From Corynebacterium sp. sy039 (GTDB taxonomy: Bacteria; Actinomycetota; Actinomycetes; Mycobacteriales; Mycobacteriaceae): DNA of 64,000 nucleotides. Position 1 is the first letter of the stretch. Every line of letters starts with the position of its first letter. Location: contig NZ_CP042325.1 in NCBI RefSeq assembly GCF_007904105.1, positions 186,001 to 250,000 on the forward strand. Reading direction: 5' to 3'. Shown here piece after piece: positions 48,715 through 57,559 of the stretch. The notes below the pieces were generated by a model. It was not told where the DNA came from and did no database searches. It saw only the letters and a program-made list of their open reading frames with translations. The position numbers and the translations under genes are program-made.

Positions 48715-49609
48715 GAGTGACACGCCCAATCCACTTAGGTACAGAAAGACTAGAAACATCACCTTCCACATAAAGACCAAAATTACGTGAAAGATCATTC
48801 AGACAAGTATCAACGGCCGAACCATCATCAGAAAATTGCTGCTTAATACTATGCGCCACTGTGCGTTTAATATCAGAACCTGAAAAGTCTTCTCCCAGAT
48901 CTAAATTCTTCACCACCAGATCTACGACAGGTCTGAATGGTTCGATAAGATCATCCACCAAGTTGAAAGCATTTGAACGGCCATGATGAAACACACCTAA
49001 AGCTGGCCATAATCCTGCACTATATACTGCCCGTATCCCAACACCACGTAGAATAGTGTACCCGTAATTAAGGGCTGAATTATATGGATCACTAGAAAGC
49101 TGCTCCCGTATAAAACCAGCAGATAATTCCAAATGTCTCCAATAGAATCTCGCAGCCTGCCCCTCAATATTGTCAGGATCACCAGAACGAACTTTTTTAG
49201 CTAAAACATCAAGAAAATCTGCTTCTTTTATGGAACCAGTTGCCCGCAGCGCAAGAGCCTGGTTTTGCACCTTTGCTCGGATAAGAGCAGACCACGCACT
49301 CTTCTTCTTAGGTAACGAAAGACCTGCCTGAGCAATTTGTCTGGCGCCAACTCGTGTATGCGATGACCAGCCAAAAGCACCAGACTGAGGAATATGCCTC
49401 CAATCTAGAAACATGAGTGGAATACCCAGTTCACCCAGTTTTAGCATCAGCCCACCACTGACTGAACAATGGATACCACCAAGAACCATCTGAATTTCAG
49501 CTAGAGGAATAGCAGTAGGTTCGCGCTCATCTGGGCACACCATAAGCTGTCCCCGTCTATAACTCAGCTTTCCTTTCAACTGTGATGCATCGATCACACG
49601 CCAAGACAT
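48707..49609 (-). CDS. cas1: CRISPR-associated integrase Cas1
   Basis: A 300-residue type II Cas1. Metal-binding residues are visible as Glu in DNIEGQAARFYW (near residue 148), His in GVFHHGRSNAFNLVDD (near residue 205) and Asp/Glu in the following DLIEPFRPVVD. The N-terminal beta domain begins MSWRVIDASQLKGKLSYRRG. It lies 24 bases after cas9 and overlaps cas2. With only cas9, cas1 and cas2 and no csn2 or cas4, the locus is subtype II-C. Confidence 0.97.
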   Translation of the reverse strand: MSWRVIDASQLKGKLSYRRGQLMVCPDEREPTAIPLAEIQMVLGGIHCSVSGGLMLKLGELGIPLMFLDWRHIPQSGAFGWSSHTRVGARQIAQAGLSLPKKKSAWSALIRAKVQNQALALRATGSIKEADFLDVLAKKVRSGDPDNIEGQAARFYWRHLELSAGFIREQLSSDPYNSALNYGYTILRGVGIRAVYSAGLWPALGVFHHGRSNAFNLVDDLIEPFRPVVDLVVKNLDLGEDFSGSDIKRTVAHSIKQQFSDDGSAVDTCLNDLSRNFGLYVEGDVSSLSVPKWIGRVTHG

Positions 49610-49633
49610 AACTACTCCATGGGGTAAGTATGA

Positions 49634-52600
49634 CTACTTCATACGGTAAGTAACTGGAAGACCTCTAGAAGAAGACACACGAACCCTACCGTGAACATCT
49701 CTACGGATAATCACTGGATCAGCTTCGCCAAATATTTTATTAATTGCAGATCTCCAACCATGTGTTTTTCCCCCGTCAGGGGATCCAATAATTTCTTTCA
49801 AATCTGGAAGTGCATCTTTAGAAAGTCCCTCTGCGGAGAGCTGTGCAGGTCTAAGGCATAGTTGAGTAGCTGATTCAAAACCTCGAATACGCCATCGGCG
49901 TATATCGCCAAATTTATCCAAGAGCGTGATTACCTTTTCCGTAGCAATCTTAGCTGTATCGAGCATAAGTTCATCGTCAACAACAAACCATGTTAGGTAT
50001 TCTGCTTTACCCTCACGAAGTGCTTTACGCAGTTTCGGTTCTGCTTGTCTTACAGAAATTGTTTGAGGAGGGAGCTCTACCTGGAAAAGATCCTGGTTTT
50101 TATAACGTGCCAGATCAACGGTATACACACGCAGCATGGCGTAGACATCTTTCTTGCCTCCTGTGATGCGGTACAGACGTGCATGATGGAAAGAAGAACC
50201 TAGCTCAACAAAACCACCATTAAGAGCGAGTGCCCCTGCTTTTTTACTGAAGAGTTTGATCTCATCTTGAGCGCTATAGTGTGTGCCATTTACTTGGATC
50301 TGACGTTCGAGATTCTCAGGAAGTCCTTCTTTCCAATCAAAATCAGGGCAACGCGTTAATGCAGTCCATAATGCAGGAGAGAAAGCACGGTCAATTTGAT
50401 CCATCGAGATAGCTGAACCCAGGGTAACAGTATTCAGAGGTTGGATAGTTTCCTTGTGGGCCTGCCCATTACCTAAACGTAAACGCAAGTTTTCCGAAAC
50501 AGGAATACGGTCTTCATCAAGAGCTATTTGGAGTTGAGGCACTAGTACGTTCATACGCTTCAACCAGGTTTTGAACACGGTTTTATCCGCGATGGTTTTA
50601 CCGGTATATTCTCGCCAATCACCATAAGTAGTGTCTGGGCGTTTCGTGAGCTTTTGCTCCGACCTCAGACTATCTCGCTCCGTTAAAATTTGCGCAACCG
50701 TCGCCTGCATAAGGGCAATAACAGCAGCATCAATGGCATGGTGACGTCGATCCAATCGATTTTTCCCAGAACGTCCACCGATAAGACGAATTTTATCCTC
50801 AACGCCGGAAGCCCTACGCGCTGCAGCGGTAACAGAACCACGAAATACTCGTACAGTCACTTCTGATCCGAAATGATGAGATACACGGTGACGCAGTTCG
50901 TTGGCCATCCAAGAAACAGATTCTTTACTCCGTGCGTCAATCTCCTCATCCTCAGAGACACGCTTCAAACGGAAGATAACCTGTTGCTTAAAATCATTCA
51001 TTTCGCGAGTATTGAGACCAGCGTCCGTAGGCCACTGCTTCACCCGATCAATGGCACTTTCTACGCTCACACCGGTTTTGTCAGTTTTCTTTGCCCACAC
51101 GGCAAAAGGCAGTTTCCCTTTAGAACGGTTACAGTTAGCACACGCTGCAAGGAGGTTGATACGCGAGTTGGTGGAACCGACACCTGCCCGTGGAACAATA
51201 TGATCTAATTCTGCGTTTTGCATGGTAATTGTGGAACCACAATAAGCACATTGCCCATTTTGACGCTGGATGGCCTGATATTTCATGACAGTATGACGAT
51301 CAGGGCGTCCTTCTATATTCAGAGTAGTCATCATGGATTGGATGACATCTTTGTTCCTCTTTGCCCTATTTTCTTGACCACGGGATATCTCTCGAGCGGA
51401 TTTCTCACTCTTGAACCCATCGCGCATACTTTCCACATTGATGGATACAGGGGTACCCCAACGATGTTCAGCCATCATCAGCCAACGGTTTGTTGCCTTG
51501 AGCACACGGTCAACTGCAGGGTTACCGGTTGGCTGCCCAATGGGGGCGGCAGCGGGCGCCCAGTCATCATCCACACCAAATTCTGCCCTACGCGCTGCAT
51601 GAAGATCAGCGACATTATTAAGCATATAAGTACTAAGCCTCTGCAAGGTCTTTTCTGAATAAGCGGAACGTCCATCTGGAAGATGTAAACTTTCCAACTT
51701 TTCTAAAGATTCCGGTGGCATGGAACGAATTAGCGAGGAAGCTGCGATTGCTTCCGGACTATCTTCTGACGGAGCCTCTACATTAGAGAGTTCACGGATG
51801 AGTGCATCCTTAGAAGCATTATTAGCTGACTTCCAGAAAGTTTTAAATTCTTTAATGGAAGTATTGCTCATTGTTTGTTCAACATTATTGATCGGTGGAG
51901 CAGAAGTAACACGTTCACCGTCGTCGTTCGATGATGCTGTTCCACGGAGATCGCCACGATCAATTCCCAGTAATTCTGATACGTCAGCCCAGGTGGGAAA
52001 GTTTTGCTTTGTCCAGGTGTTAAGAAAATGAAAGGCTTTTTGGCGTTCTGCCACACTCAGAGGACGTTTTTCTCCTAGAGATGTGCCATTACGTTCTTGG
52101 ATACGGATATTCGCTAGTAAGGAGATAATGCGATATTCCTGGAATGCTCGGGTAGCACGCCAGGCTTTGTATTGAGATGGATCCAGTTCGTCCTTGCCAA
52201 CACGTCCTTCTGCGGATCCCTTGGGGCTTTTGGCGTAAAAAACTTTCTCGATCAGATCATTGAGGAAAGTCTTCTCAAGTTCCTGGGTACGGCCGATAAG
52301 TAGTAGTTCCTGAACAAAATCTTTCTGCTGCAGGCGTTCAGAAAATAAACCGTCTTCACCGCGAAGCTTAATTGTTCCTTGTGGCAATCCCATCACCATA
52401 AGAGCCAATGTTTCTGGAGTTTCTTGGTTTTCCTTTAGACCAACAATTTCTCTGAATTTCTTTTCAATGGCGGCATATCCATCGGAATGGGAGCTGGTTT
52501 CGCTCATCATGCTTTTCACGCTGGTGTATGGGTTTCGCCAACCACGGTGCCTTGCAATGTGGCGTGCCGCGTGGGATAAAGCAAGCTTTAGTTCATCTGT

Positions 52601-52969
52601 GTCGGTAATTTTTGCTTCTGCAAGTGCTGCACGTGCTTTCCAACCAATTTTTTCTGGCGATGAATCCAGATCTGGCACTGGGTAGCCATTCTGAAGTAAA
52701 AATTCGTCAAGTTCTTTGAGGCGGCGTTTACGTTGTCGGTAAAGTCTTCTCGTTCGGCGTGCAACACCAGATACCATTCGACGTGTTTGAGCTGTTTTCT
52801 GAGAATCAGGATCCAAGCCTGCGTCATGAATCAGAGACATGGCATTGAGGATGCTGATGGGCATATCATGCTCGTCAATTTCGATTGCTGCGAATCCAAT
52901 GGAGTGTAGACCGACGTCGATTCCAACGCGGTAGCGTTTGTGGGATGGGGAAGGAAGTGTAGATAACAT
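49634..52969 (-). CDS. cas9: CRISPR-associated endonuclease Cas9, type II-C
   Basis: A 1,111-residue RNA-guided DNA endonuclease, similar in length and in many blocks to the C. diphtheriae Cas9 (about 1,084 residues). RuvC-I has D18 in YRVGIDVGLHSIGFAAIE; a bridge helix follows (RRTRRLYRQRKRRLKELDEF); RuvC-II has E513 in INVESMRDGF; HNH has H590 in ELDHIVPRAG, with two CxxC-type pairs (CAYC, CANC); RuvC-III has H743, H744 and D747 in RRHHAIDAAVIA. All nuclease residues are intact. The start ATG 52969 has GGAG six bases upstream and matches family N-termini; the open frame to 53053 runs through the tracrRNA terminator and is not used. PAM is not predictable here. Confidence 0.97.
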   Translation of the reverse strand: MLSTLPSPSHKRYRVGIDVGLHSIGFAAIEIDEHDMPISILNAMSLIHDAGLDPDSQKTAQTRRMVSGVARRTRRLYRQRKRRLKELDEFLLQNGYPVPDLDSSPEKIGWKARAALAEAKITDTDELKLALSHAARHIARHRGWRNPYTSVKSMMSETSSHSDGYAAIEKKFREIVGLKENQETPETLALMVMGLPQGTIKLRGEDGLFSERLQQKDFVQELLLIGRTQELEKTFLNDLIEKVFYAKSPKGSAEGRVGKDELDPSQYKAWRATRAFQEYRIISLLANIRIQERNGTSLGEKRPLSVAERQKAFHFLNTWTKQNFPTWADVSELLGIDRGDLRGTASSNDDGERVTSAPPINNVEQTMSNTSIKEFKTFWKSANNASKDALIRELSNVEAPSEDSPEAIAASSLIRSMPPESLEKLESLHLPDGRSAYSEKTLQRLSTYMLNNVADLHAARRAEFGVDDDWAPAAAPIGQPTGNPAVDRVLKATNRWLMMAEHRWGTPVSINVESMRDGFKSEKSAREISRGQENRAKRNKDVIQSMMTTLNIEGRPDRHTVMKYQAIQRQNGQCAYCGSTITMQNAELDHIVPRAGVGSTNSRINLLAACANCNRSKGKLPFAVWAKKTDKTGVSVESAIDRVKQWPTDAGLNTREMNDFKQQVIFRLKRVSEDEEIDARSKESVSWMANELRHRVSHHFGSEVTVRVFRGSVTAAARRASGVEDKIRLIGGRSGKNRLDRRHHAIDAAVIALMQATVAQILTERDSLRSEQKLTKRPDTTYGDWREYTGKTIADKTVFKTWLKRMNVLVPQLQIALDEDRIPVSENLRLRLGNGQAHKETIQPLNTVTLGSAISMDQIDRAFSPALWTALTRCPDFDWKEGLPENLERQIQVNGTHYSAQDEIKLFSKKAGALALNGGFVELGSSFHHARLYRITGGKKDVYAMLRVYTVDLARYKNQDLFQVELPPQTISVRQAEPKLRKALREGKAEYLTWFVVDDELMLDTAKIATEKVITLLDKFGDIRRWRIRGFESATQLCLRPAQLSAEGLSKDALPDLKEIIGSPDGGKTHGWRSAINKIFGEADPVIIRRDVHGRVRVSSSRGLPVTYRMK

Positions 52970-52980
52970 AGTGACTCCAA

Positions 52981-53095
52981 AATAAAATCGACCACCCATT
53001 GGATGGTCGAAAACTATGTTATATAAATCGCAAGTTGCGATGGAGCATTCCAATGATCGCTATCGAGGCGATCCTTACTGAGGATCTATTCTCAC
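52981..53095 (-). ncRNA. tracrRNA
   Basis: The anti-repeat at 53,078-53,094 (minus strand TGAGAATAGATCCTCAG) pairs with repeat positions 2-18 over 17 bp with one G-U pair. Downstream hairpins are GATCGC/GCGATC, then ATCGCA-ACT-TGCGAT, then a terminator stem at 52,989-53,009 (CGACCATCC/GGGTGGTCG, loop AAT) followed by ATTTTATTTT. Length about 115 nt. The start is inferred from the promoter 7 bases upstream. It lies between its promoter and the cas9 start codon, on the cas9 strand. Confidence 0.9.
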
Positions 53096-53101
53096 CTACA
53101 C

Positions 53102-53130
53102 ATTTTAGTAGAGATATTTTCCTTGTGCAA
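53102..53130 (-). promoter_or_regulatory. Promoter of the tracrRNA
   Basis: On the minus strand, TTGCAC (53,130-53,125) and TAAAAT (53,107-53,102) are separated by exactly 17 bases, a good sigma-A-type promoter. The predicted start, near 53,095, lies at the beginning of the anti-repeat. Confidence 0.8.
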
Positions 53131-53323
53131 CTTTTGATTTGTATAATCGTGTTTTAACCATCCTGCTGGGAAAACTCTTTAAGTATATAGCCTTCATCTG
53201 GGAAAATCTATCACATTAAAGATATCTATTTGGATTGAGGGTAAATTCTTTACTGAGAAAAAGCTAGGAGTGTTGATATATTGATTTCTATACATTAGCA
53301 GAATAGTTTTGAGGTGATTTCTC

Positions 53324-55153
53324 ATGAAAATCGTTGGGAAATATAAAGCTTATCTTGAGGAAGTTCCATACACTGTTGAGGGTCTGCAATCTCTTAAGGA
53401 TGGTACCTTACTGAAATCGAAATTATTTTCAGATTACCCCACCGTCTATATAATCTATCGAAATTTAGGAACAGAAGAGAAGCCAATGTATAAGGTGTAC
53501 ATTGGGGAAACGAACAGTATCTACGATAGGACAAAGCAACATATCAAAGATGACTCTCGTCTGCCACAACAGAGTAATGGTAAAGATATCGGTGAAGCTC
53601 TATTCTTCGTCGGCATCAAATCTGGATTGGGTTTCAAGACGGAGAAACTTTGATGTTGGTGATCGCACACGATCTATTCAATAAATCTTTAACTCTGGAT
53701 ATTGAAAATAAATTAATACACTACCTATCGAGTGTTGGTAAGGATAATTTTTCTATAGTTCAAAATGGCAGAGGAAACCCCCAGAAGCTTTACTTTACAC
53801 AGTAGGAGTTTGATACGGTCTTTTCTCAAATTTGGGGAAAGCTGCGCGAACATAACAAAAGGCTGTTTCCTGATGAAGCAATTATTCGAGAATCTGCACT
53901 TTTAAAGCATCACCTTTTCATAAACTAACTGATGAGCAGATCGAAGCTAAAGAAAAATATATGATATCATTCGATCTGATGGTATGAATAAAGATGCTCA
54001 ACAACTTATTCTGGTGCAAGGAGCTGCAGGAACAGGAAAAACTGTCCTCTTGAGTAGTCTCTTTTACGATCTTTTTCAAGGGGGCTCTGATAGGGAAACT
54101 GATGTGTTTGACTATCAGAATCTAAATTCATACTTGTTGGTTAACCATGATGAACAATTGCAGGTTTATCAGACCATTGCTCGTAGGCTCTTAATAGAAG
54201 ATGCTAAGAACCCACGCGTAATGAAACCAACAAAATTCATTAATGAGCATGATCCACATGATGAACCCGTCGATGTCGTATTGATCGATGAAGCGCATCT
54301 CCTTTGGACTCAAGGAAAACAATCCTACCGTGGCGAAAACCAACTGAAGGATATTATGCAACGCGCCCGTATCGTCGTTGCGATTTTTGATCCAGCGCAA
54401 GCATTAGCTGGTAACCAGTATTGGGATGAACAGAATAAAGCTTGGCTTGATAAGCATGAGACTATTACACTTAAGGGGCAGATGCGCATTGACTCTGACG
54501 GTCCGGCTTGCCAATGGATAGAGGATTTCGGTCGTCGCGGTGTTATCGGGAATATTCCATCTGATGACAAATATCAAATTAAGATTTTCTCAAGTCCAAA
54601 CGACTTGCACGAGGCGATTCGTTTAAAGGCTACCGATAACTCTGAAGTGGAAAATGGTATTTCTCGGCTTTTAGCAACCTACGATTGGCCATATAACGCA
54701 AATAAGAAAAAAGAAGACGATGGTTCAGGTTCGAAAACCTGGGACGTTGTTATCGGAGACTGGGCTATGCCATGGAACTACCAAGTTGAGTTTTCATATA
54801 AAGAGAAAGTTGAAAATAGAGGTCGTTCCTGGGCAGAAAAGAAGAAAACCATCAATGAAGTGGGATCAATCTTCACTATTCAGGGATTTGACCTGAACTA
54901 CGCAGGCGTCATCATTGGACCCTCCGTGAAATTTCGAGATGGAAAAGTAGTTTTTGACAGGGACGCGAGCCATAACCAAAACGTTACGAAGAAACGTACT
55001 ATTTCTGATGGTTCAAAGGTAGAGCTGCACGATGAACTGCTGCAAAACCAGCTCAACGTTCTTCTGACACGTGGCGTACATGGGTTGTACATATACGCGG
55101 TTGATGAGGAGTTACAAGCTGAACTGCTGCGCGCTCAAAACCGCCTCTTATAA
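53324..55153 (+). pseudogene. Decayed GIY-YIG nuclease / DUF2075 ATPase
   Basis: The reading pieces together as one ancestral protein. Piece 1 (53,324-53,653) has a GIY-YIG-like nuclease core (TVYIIYRNLG, KVYIGETNSIYDRTKQH). Piece 2 continues in another frame (MLVIAHDLFNKSLTLDIENK) and meets a TAG at 53,803-53,805. Two more frameshifts near 53,911 and 53,960 rejoin the frame at DIIRSDGMNKDAQQLIL. The intact last piece (53,984-55,153, 389 aa) is a DUF2075 superfamily 1-like ATPase: GAAGTGKT (Walker A), VVLIDEAHLL (Walker B) and QGFDLNYAGVIIGP. Related proteins are candidate phage-defence genes. The last piece could still be translated from ATG 53984 but lacks the nuclease. It overlaps alsT by 19 bases. 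Confidence 0.8.
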
Positions 55154-56688
55154 CCCCTCCACCCCACCCAAAACTCTGCGTTCTTGATCCCTAGTTTCTT
55201 GGGGTGGAATTGTGGGTCGAGTCCTTGGGCGCGTTGGAGTCGATAGTCTTTGAGGGCGGTGATAACTACCCTGTGTAGTGCAACAATGATGATGAGGTTG
55301 AACCAGGCGAGACTGCCCATGCCGATGTCGCCTAGTAGCCAGGCGGCGCCGGGTGTGCTGGTGGCTCCGATGAACATGGCGGCGATAATCGTGCCTTGGG
55401 CTATGCGTCGGGAGAACGATATGCGTTGGGAGAACGGGGCAGCGACCCGAGGAAGCTGAGTGCCATAACCTCGCCGCTTAACCCCACTTCGCAGCAAGAA
55501 TGACAGGTTTGTTTCGGCAAGGTAGTAGCAGGCAACGGCACTGGTGAATCCGAAGAAACAGATGGCGATGGCGACGAATGCAGGTCCTGTGCCGGCGATG
55601 AAGGTGTCGAGCCCGGCTTGGACGTAGTTTGGTCCTGCGGGGGTGTTGTCGCCGAGTGCGCCGTGGTAGAGCAGTGGGGTGTTGCCGGATGCGTCGGTGG
55701 AGCTGTATACGTTGAACATATCGGTGGAGATGATGATGAAGGCTGTGGCGGAGCATACGAGTAGCGTGTCGACGTAAACTGATACGGCTTGGACAAAGCC
55801 TTGTTTGACGGGGTGGCTGACTTCGGCGGAGCCTGCGAACATGGCGCCGTTTCCTTGTCCGGCTTCGTTGGAATATACGCCGCGTCGGATTCCCCAGGCA
55901 AAGGCGGAGCCTGTGATGCCGGCGAAGATTTCTTCTTTGCCGAAGGCGGACTTGAAAATGAGCTCACATACTTCTGGTATGCGTGTGGCGTGGCTGAGCA
56001 TGATGATGAGTGCGATGATGATGTAGGTGCTTGCCATGAAGGGGACGATGAAACTGGCGAATTGGGCGATGCGTTGTATACCGCCGACGACAATCACTGC
56101 CAGTAGTAGTGCGAGGATTAACCCGATCAGGCGGGCGTCGAGGTGCCAGACGGTGGTGACTGCATTGGCGATGCCATTGGCTTGCATGGATGGGAGGAAG
56201 AATATGGTGGCTATGGCGTGGATTGCTGCCACGACGAGGGCAAGGATCTTGAGGATGGGTGCGGCTTTGGTGTGGGCGTAGGCTTTTTCGATGTAGAAGG
56301 CAGGTCCGCCTCGGTATTGCCCTGTTTCGGGGTCGCGTTCTTTGTAGATTTGTGCGAGGGTGCATTCGATAAAGGAGGTGGCGGCGCCAAGGAATCCCAT
56401 GACCCACATCCAGAATACTGCACCTGGTCCGCCGAAGGCGATGGCGGTGGCGACTCCGGCTATGTTGCCAATCCCGACGCGAGCTGCCATGGATACCATA
56501 AGTGTTTGGAATGGGGAGAGTCCGTCTTGTGATGCTTTTTCGCGTCGGATTTGTCGGAAGAAGTCGGGTAAGCCGAGTACCTGTATGAGTCCGGTTCTTA
56601 GGGTGAAGAATATCCCGGCGGCAAGGAAGAGCATAACGAGTGGGGTTGACCAGATGGTGTCGTTGATGGTGGTGAGTAGCTCGGCCAT
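55135..56688 (-). CDS. alsT: Sodium:alanine symporter (AGCS family)
   Basis: A 517-residue symporter with 10-11 membrane helices. Family blocks include GLSPFQTLMVSMAARVGIGN, GGPGAVFWMWVMGFLGAATS, YRGGPAFYIEKA and FAWGIRRGVYSNEAGQGNG. The ATG at 56688 has AAGGA seven bases upstream; longer frames lack support. Gene start is 173 bases from the divergent amidotransferase. Its last codons overlap the tail of the DUF2075 pseudogene, so the C-terminus (WVGWRGYKRRF) lies at the junction with the accessory block. Confidence 0.93.
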   Translation of the reverse strand: MAELLTTINDTIWSTPLVMLFLAAGIFFTLRTGLIQVLGLPDFFRQIRREKASQDGLSPFQTLMVSMAARVGIGNIAGVATAIAFGGPGAVFWMWVMGFLGAATSFIECTLAQIYKERDPETGQYRGGPAFYIEKAYAHTKAAPILKILALVVAAIHAIATIFFLPSMQANGIANAVTTVWHLDARLIGLILALLLAVIVVGGIQRIAQFASFIVPFMASTYIIIALIIMLSHATRIPEVCELIFKSAFGKEEIFAGITGSAFAWGIRRGVYSNEAGQGNGAMFAGSAEVSHPVKQGFVQAVSVYVDTLLVCSATAFIIISTDMFNVYSSTDASGNTPLLYHGALGDNTPAGPNYVQAGLDTFIAGTGPAFVAIAICFFGFTSAVACYYLAETNLSFLLRSGVKRRGYGTQLPRVAAPFSQRISFSRRIAQGTIIAAMFIGATSTPGAAWLLGDIGMGSLAWFNLIIIVALHRVVITALKDYRLQRAQGLDPQFHPKKLGIKNAEFWVGWRGYKRRF

Positions 56689-56860
56689 ATGGGTTCCTTT
56701 TCTTGCAGGGTGTTTGCGCGGCTGTCTGTACTTGTTGGTATGTGCCAGCATTTGCTGTTTTAGTGCTGGTGGGTGTTGTAGTGTTGTGCTTGCTATAGTG
56801 TTTACATCATAACTATTTAATGACAGATATCTTAGTCTTGTTTTAGCTTTGGGAGTAAAA

Positions 56861-57559
56861 ATGATCACAGTCATGCAACCGGATCCGAAAGTCACCCTCG
56901 ACAGATTCCAGACTTGGTTGCAGGAGGCTGGGCAGGAAATACAACTCATTGCGCTCTATGAACAGCCAGTTCCACAATTAGGAGAATGTGGTGAGGCGCT
57001 CCTTATCCTTGGTGGCACTATGGATGCTCTCGACGCTCAGCAGTCCCCGTGGTTGCCTGATCTTCATCGCCTGCTGCGCCAGGCTTTGGCTCAGAATGTC
57101 CCGGTCATGGGCATTTGTTTAGGGCACCAAATCATTGCTGACTGCTTTGGTGGTGAAGTGGTGGTGAATAGTCGCACTCATGCCGAAGAGGGCGTGCGCG
57201 AAATTGTTTTGACCTCAGCTGGTCAGGCAGATCCTATTTTGGGTGCCCTCGACGCTAAAGCCCACCTGCCACTCTCGCACCACGATGCGGTAACTGTGTT
57301 GCCTGCAGGTGCCACGCTCTTAGCATCTAGTGCTGCTTGTCCGCTGCAAAGTTTCCGACTCGGTTCTATCACTGCAGTGCAATTCCACCCTGAGGCTTCA
57401 CCACGTACTGCTGGTTATTGGGCATCGCTTTCCGGAGGTGATGAAACCTGGTATCGCGAGGAACAAGAAAAATATGACGCTGATATTCAGCGCAATGGCA
57501 AAGCTCTAGCAGCGGCCTTTGCTGCGAGTGTGACTGTAGCGGATAATAAAAATTCATGA
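56861..57559 (+). CDS. Class I glutamine amidotransferase
   Basis: A 232-residue stand-alone GATase1 domain. The nucleophile Cys is in MGICLGHQIIAD (near residue 85), and the His-Glu pair is in VQFHPEAS (near residue 173). Such proteins (GuaA-like, YfeJ-type) either donate ammonia to a partner or hydrolyse gamma-glutamyl compounds. GGGAG-TAAAA precedes the ATG at 56861; the frame to 56849 starts with TTG. It overlaps the MFS gene by four bases, so the two act together, perhaps in import or export of a glutamine-derived compound. Confidence 0.88.
   Translation: MITVMQPDPKVTLDRFQTWLQEAGQEIQLIALYEQPVPQLGECGEALLILGGTMDALDAQQSPWLPDLHRLLRQALAQNVPVMGICLGHQIIADCFGGEVVVNSRTHAEEGVREIVLTSAGQADPILGALDAKAHLPLSHHDAVTVLPAGATLLASSAACPLQSFRLGSITAVQFHPEASPRTAGYWASLSGGDETWYREEQEKYDADIQRNGKALAAAFAASVTVADNKNS

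Noticed and set aside
52970..53053. In-frame 28-residue N-terminal extension of Cas9
   Set aside because: It would be translated from the tracrRNA terminator hairpin; the ATG at 52,969 has GGAG six bases upstream and fits family N-termini.
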